Made by a program: the position numbers and the translations under genes
NCBI GenBank assembly: GCA_020434085.1
Contig: JAGRBM010000027.1
Location: 1-7,418, forward strand
DNA length: 7,418 nucleotides
Source of the DNA: Chrysiogenia bacterium
GTDB taxonomy: Bacteria; JAGRBM01
Reading direction: 5' to 3'
Notes under the pieces: generated by a model
Database searches by the model: none
Told to the model about the DNA's origin: nothing
Seen by the model: only the letters and a program-made list of their open reading frames with translations
Shown here: piece after piece, positions 5,131-7,418 of the stretch
Layout: every line of letters begins with the position of its first letter
How positions within the stretch are numbered: position 1 is the first letter of the stretch

Positions 5131-7418
5131 TCATCGGCAGGGGATGACATCACCCACGCGCGCGGCAAGGCTTTGGGCCTTCCGAATGAGGTCGGCCTTC
5201 TCCGAGAGCACGCGGTCGGAGAGCAGCACCCGACCGGTGGAGAGATCGCTCACCACGATGCTGAAGACGTAGACTGCGCCGGCGCGGGTGAGTTCGCCAC
5301 GCACCAGCACGTCGGCCTGCACCTCGCGCGCCACGTTGATCTGGCAGGCCTCGGCCACGCAGCCCTGGCTCATTCCCATGCGGCGGGCGGCATCGGAGAT
5401 CGCCTCGCCGGGAACCAGCCGGGCGCAGGAAGCCTTCTTCGCGTTCTGGCCAAAGAGATCGGTGAGTTGCGCGGCGATGTCGGCATCGGCGCTGGTCACC
5501 GCGATGAAGGGGTGCACCAGGACCTTGCGTGTCCCGTCGCCGGGCGCTTGGGAGCGAAGCACGGGGTCGCCGGTGCTTGCTTGCATATTTTTGCTCTCGG
5601 CCTCTTCCTCAACCGGCTTGGGAAGCGTGCTCCAGATATAGAGCGGGTAGCGCGTAGTCAGGTCATCGCTGTCGCGGGTGACAATGAGAACGAAATTCGA
5701 ACCGGGCTCCAGGGGAACCTTCGTGTTGAACTTGAAGCGGTCGAACCGCTCCGCCGCGGCCGCCTCGTAGGAGCGGTAATAAATCTTCTCGCCATTGAGC
5801 GCGAGATAGAAATCCTTGACGCGCACGTCGTCACGAAGCTCGCCCGTCAGGTTGATTTCCGCGCCGTCCGAGGAAAGCCCCGTCATTCCCACACTGTCGA
5901 CTTCCACGCGGGGCGGAGCAAACGTCTGGCCGCGGGTGCGCTCGATGTCGGCAGCGCTCAGGCCCTTGGCCCCCTCGCGCGCAACAGTCAGTTCGAGCTT
6001 GCGCACGAGGCCCGTACCGAATTCGTTGTCGACGTGGGTCAGTTCCAGGCCCAACGTGCTGTCGAGATAGTCGGGCTTGAGCGTGACATAGATTGTCCCC
6101 TGCTTTTCCTCGCCCGGCTTGATCGTCTTGAACTTGTAATTACCGCGCCCCTCGGGAACTTCGACCAGCGCGCCGCCCATGGTGCGAATGCGCAGGGTGG
6201 AAGAGGTGCTCTCGCCCTTGCCGACATTCTTGACCGTCACCTTGAGACCGATGGTCTCACCCGGTTCGATGAGCCCGTTGCCGTTGCCCTGGGCGGCATC
6301 GCCATCGGGCTTGTCAACGAGTTCATAGGAAAGCGCGAAGCTCGGCTGTTCGCCGCCACGCAGGGTGACCGGAGCAGCCACGTCGAGCACTTCCTTGTCG
6401 GCATCTGCAACGAAGGTGAACTCCACGTCGCTGGTGCGTCCAAGCGTGCTCTTGGCCAGCTTGAAGGGAATCATCTGCGAGGTGGTCTCGCCCGGCGCCA
6501 TGGTGCCGAGCACAAACTCGCGCCGATGCAGGAAGGGAATGTCGGATTCCGTCGTCGCGCGCAGGCGGCAAACGGTCCCGGTCCCAGCATTCTTGACCGT
6601 GAGCTTGAGATAGTGATCGGCACCGGCATCTGCGATTTTCTCGGGTTTCTTGTTCTCGTCGAGCACTTCGACCTTGGTGCTGAGCTTGACCGGACCGGTC
6701 GTTTCACACTCCGACCAGTCGAGGTTGCGGCGAGCCAGCGATTCGGTGATCAGCTTGCTCTGACGCGATTCCTCTTCGCGCAGCATCGGCAGGCTCTGCC
6801 CGTAGAAGGCGTCGCGCCTGGAATCCTTGGCCGCCATGATGAGGCGACGGGCGAGGTCGACGGGATAGTCCGCCTCAAGATCGATCTTGCGGCGGTTGTT
6901 GTATTCGTCCTCGATCGCTTCGCGCTCGAGTTCCTCGTCGGTCTTTTTCTTGATCTCGACAAGATAGGGCAGGCGGTATTTTTCGCGCGCCGAAGCCGTC
7001 TTGATGCCCTCAAGATGGTAGTCCTGCTTCTCTTCGCGGCGGCGGCTTGATTCCGACATGCGGATCTCGTCGGCGGAGACCTCGATGGGATGCAGCAATA
7101 CGTCGGGAGCGACGCCCACCGACTGGATCGACTGGTCGCCCGGGGTCAGATACTGCGCCACTGTGAGCTTGAGCGCGGCGCCCAGTGGAAGCTCAAAGAG
7201 ATTCTGCACCGAGCCCTTTCCGAAGGTCCGATTGCCGATGACCACCGCGCGGCCGTGATTTTTGAGGGCGCCCGAAACGATTTCGGAAGCCGAGGCGCTG
7301 CCCTCGTTCACCAGCACGACAATCGGATAGTCGGGCTCTGTGCGGAAATGATGCGCGCGTTCGGGCTTGCGGCTCATGCGAGTCACGGTCGAGACAATGT
7401 CGCCGCTCTCCAGAAACA
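5131..7418 (-). CDS. S41 C-terminal processing protease with long C-terminal extension (5' end outside window)
   Basis: 761 residues are visible; the N-terminus, with the expected signal peptide and PDZ domain, is off the right edge. Residues are numbered from the first full codon at the edge. The reading frame starts FLESGDIVST, as in CtpA/Tsp-type proteases. The catalytic serine is S42 in NEGSASASE (codon 7291-7293) and the catalytic lysine is K67 in FGKGSVQ (codon 7216-7218), 25 residues apart as in Tsp S430/K455. After the protease core (to about 110) come a highly charged linker (about 114-238), two beta-sandwich domains resembling CARDB/Ig-like folds (about 245-355 and 360-480) with a repeated LK-x-TVKN-x-G-x-G motif, a third Ig-like domain (about 500-598), and a TolB/CsgG-like domain (about 629-755). 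The protein is probably periplasmic or membrane-bound. It resembles what I recall as the MXAN_5808 family of myxobacterial serine peptidases, not verified here. The rhomboid gene follows 19 bases downstream. Confidence 0.9.
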   Translation of the reverse strand, partial: FLESGDIVSTVTRMSRKPERAHHFRTEPDYPIVVLVNEGSASASEIVSGALKNHGRAVVIGNRTFGKGSVQNLFELPLGAALKLTVAQYLTPGDQSIQSVGVAPDVLLHPIEVSADEIRMSESSRRREEKQDYHLEGIKTASAREKYRLPYLVEIKKKTDEELEREAIEDEYNNRRKIDLEADYPVDLARRLIMAAKDSRRDAFYGQSLPMLREEESRQSKLITESLARRNLDWSECETTGPVKLSTKVEVLDENKKPEKIADAGADHYLKLTVKNAGTGTVCRLRATTESDIPFLHRREFVLGTMAPGETTSQMIPFKLAKSTLGRTSDVEFTFVADADKEVLDVAAPVTLRGGEQPSFALSYELVDKPDGDAAQGNGNGLIEPGETIGLKVTVKNVGKGESTSSTLRIRTMGGALVEVPEGRGNYKFKTIKPGEEKQGTIYVTLKPDYLDSTLGLELTHVDNEFGTGLVRKLELTVAREGAKGLSAADIERTRGQTFAPPRVEVDSVGMTGLSSDGAEINLTGELRDDVRVKDFYLALNGEKIYYRSYEAAAAERFDRFKFNTKVPLEPGSNFVLIVTRDSDDLTTRYPLYIWSTLPKPVEEEAESKNMQASTGDPVLRSQAPGDGTRKVLVHPFIAVTSADADIAAQLTDLFGQNAKKASCARLVPGEAISDAARRMGMSQGCVAEACQINVAREVQADVLVRGELTRAGAVYVFSIVVSDLSTGRVLLSDRVLSEKADLIRKAQSLAARVGDVIPCR

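Noticed and set aside
5173-7050. 625-codon open frame on the plus strand opposite the S41 protease
   Set aside because: It is a shadow caused by GC-rich codon use. The minus strand has the Ser/Lys catalytic motifs and coherent domains; the plus frame has no recognisable motif.
7375-7386. GTG 7386 or ATG 7375 as the true start of the S41 protease
   Set aside because: The frame stays open to the window edge and reads FLESGDIVST, which belongs to the S41 core, so the start lies outside.

Overview
The window is a GC-rich, tightly packed stretch of bacterial chromosome with seven protein genes and almost no non-coding DNA. Codons end mostly in G or C, which gives every real gene long spurious reading frames on the other strand. 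The gene content suggests a deltaproteobacterium in the broad sense, perhaps Myxococcota-like: a PilZ protein, a DUF1285-like protein, a TldD peptidase, and a very long S41 protease with Ig-like domains and a TolB-like tail. The taxonomy is inference. I see no mobile element, tRNA, rRNA or CRISPR array.

Plus strand, 1-4403. The first 42 bases are the end of an agmatine deiminase-like gene, ending in the family's active-site cysteine motif. A 133-base leader follows. Next come a PilZ protein with a C-terminal membrane anchor (176-952), a DUF1285-like protein (982-1497), an unrecognised 486-residue protein whose GTG start overlaps the preceding stop by 3 bases (1494-2954), and a TldD-family metallopeptidase (3024-4403). 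Spacing and overlap suggest that at least the PilZ, DUF1285-like and unknown genes are co-transcribed.

Minus strand, 7418-4404. A long secreted or periplasmic C-terminal processing protease (S41) enters from the right edge with its start outside the window. It continues through a charged linker, three beta-rich repeat-like domains and a TolB/CsgG-like terminal domain. A six-helix rhomboid intramembrane protease starts 19 bases after its stop, probably in the same transcript. The rhomboid gene ends directly against the tldD stop, with no base between them.

Three unrelated protease types (TldD zinc peptidase, rhomboid Ser/His, S41 Ser/Lys) therefore lie side by side, which hints at envelope protein quality control but does not prove it. 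The items most worth following up are the composite S41 protease and its rhomboid neighbour, the tail-anchored PilZ protein and its two poorly known neighbours, and a cluster of inverted repeats inside the unknown gene.
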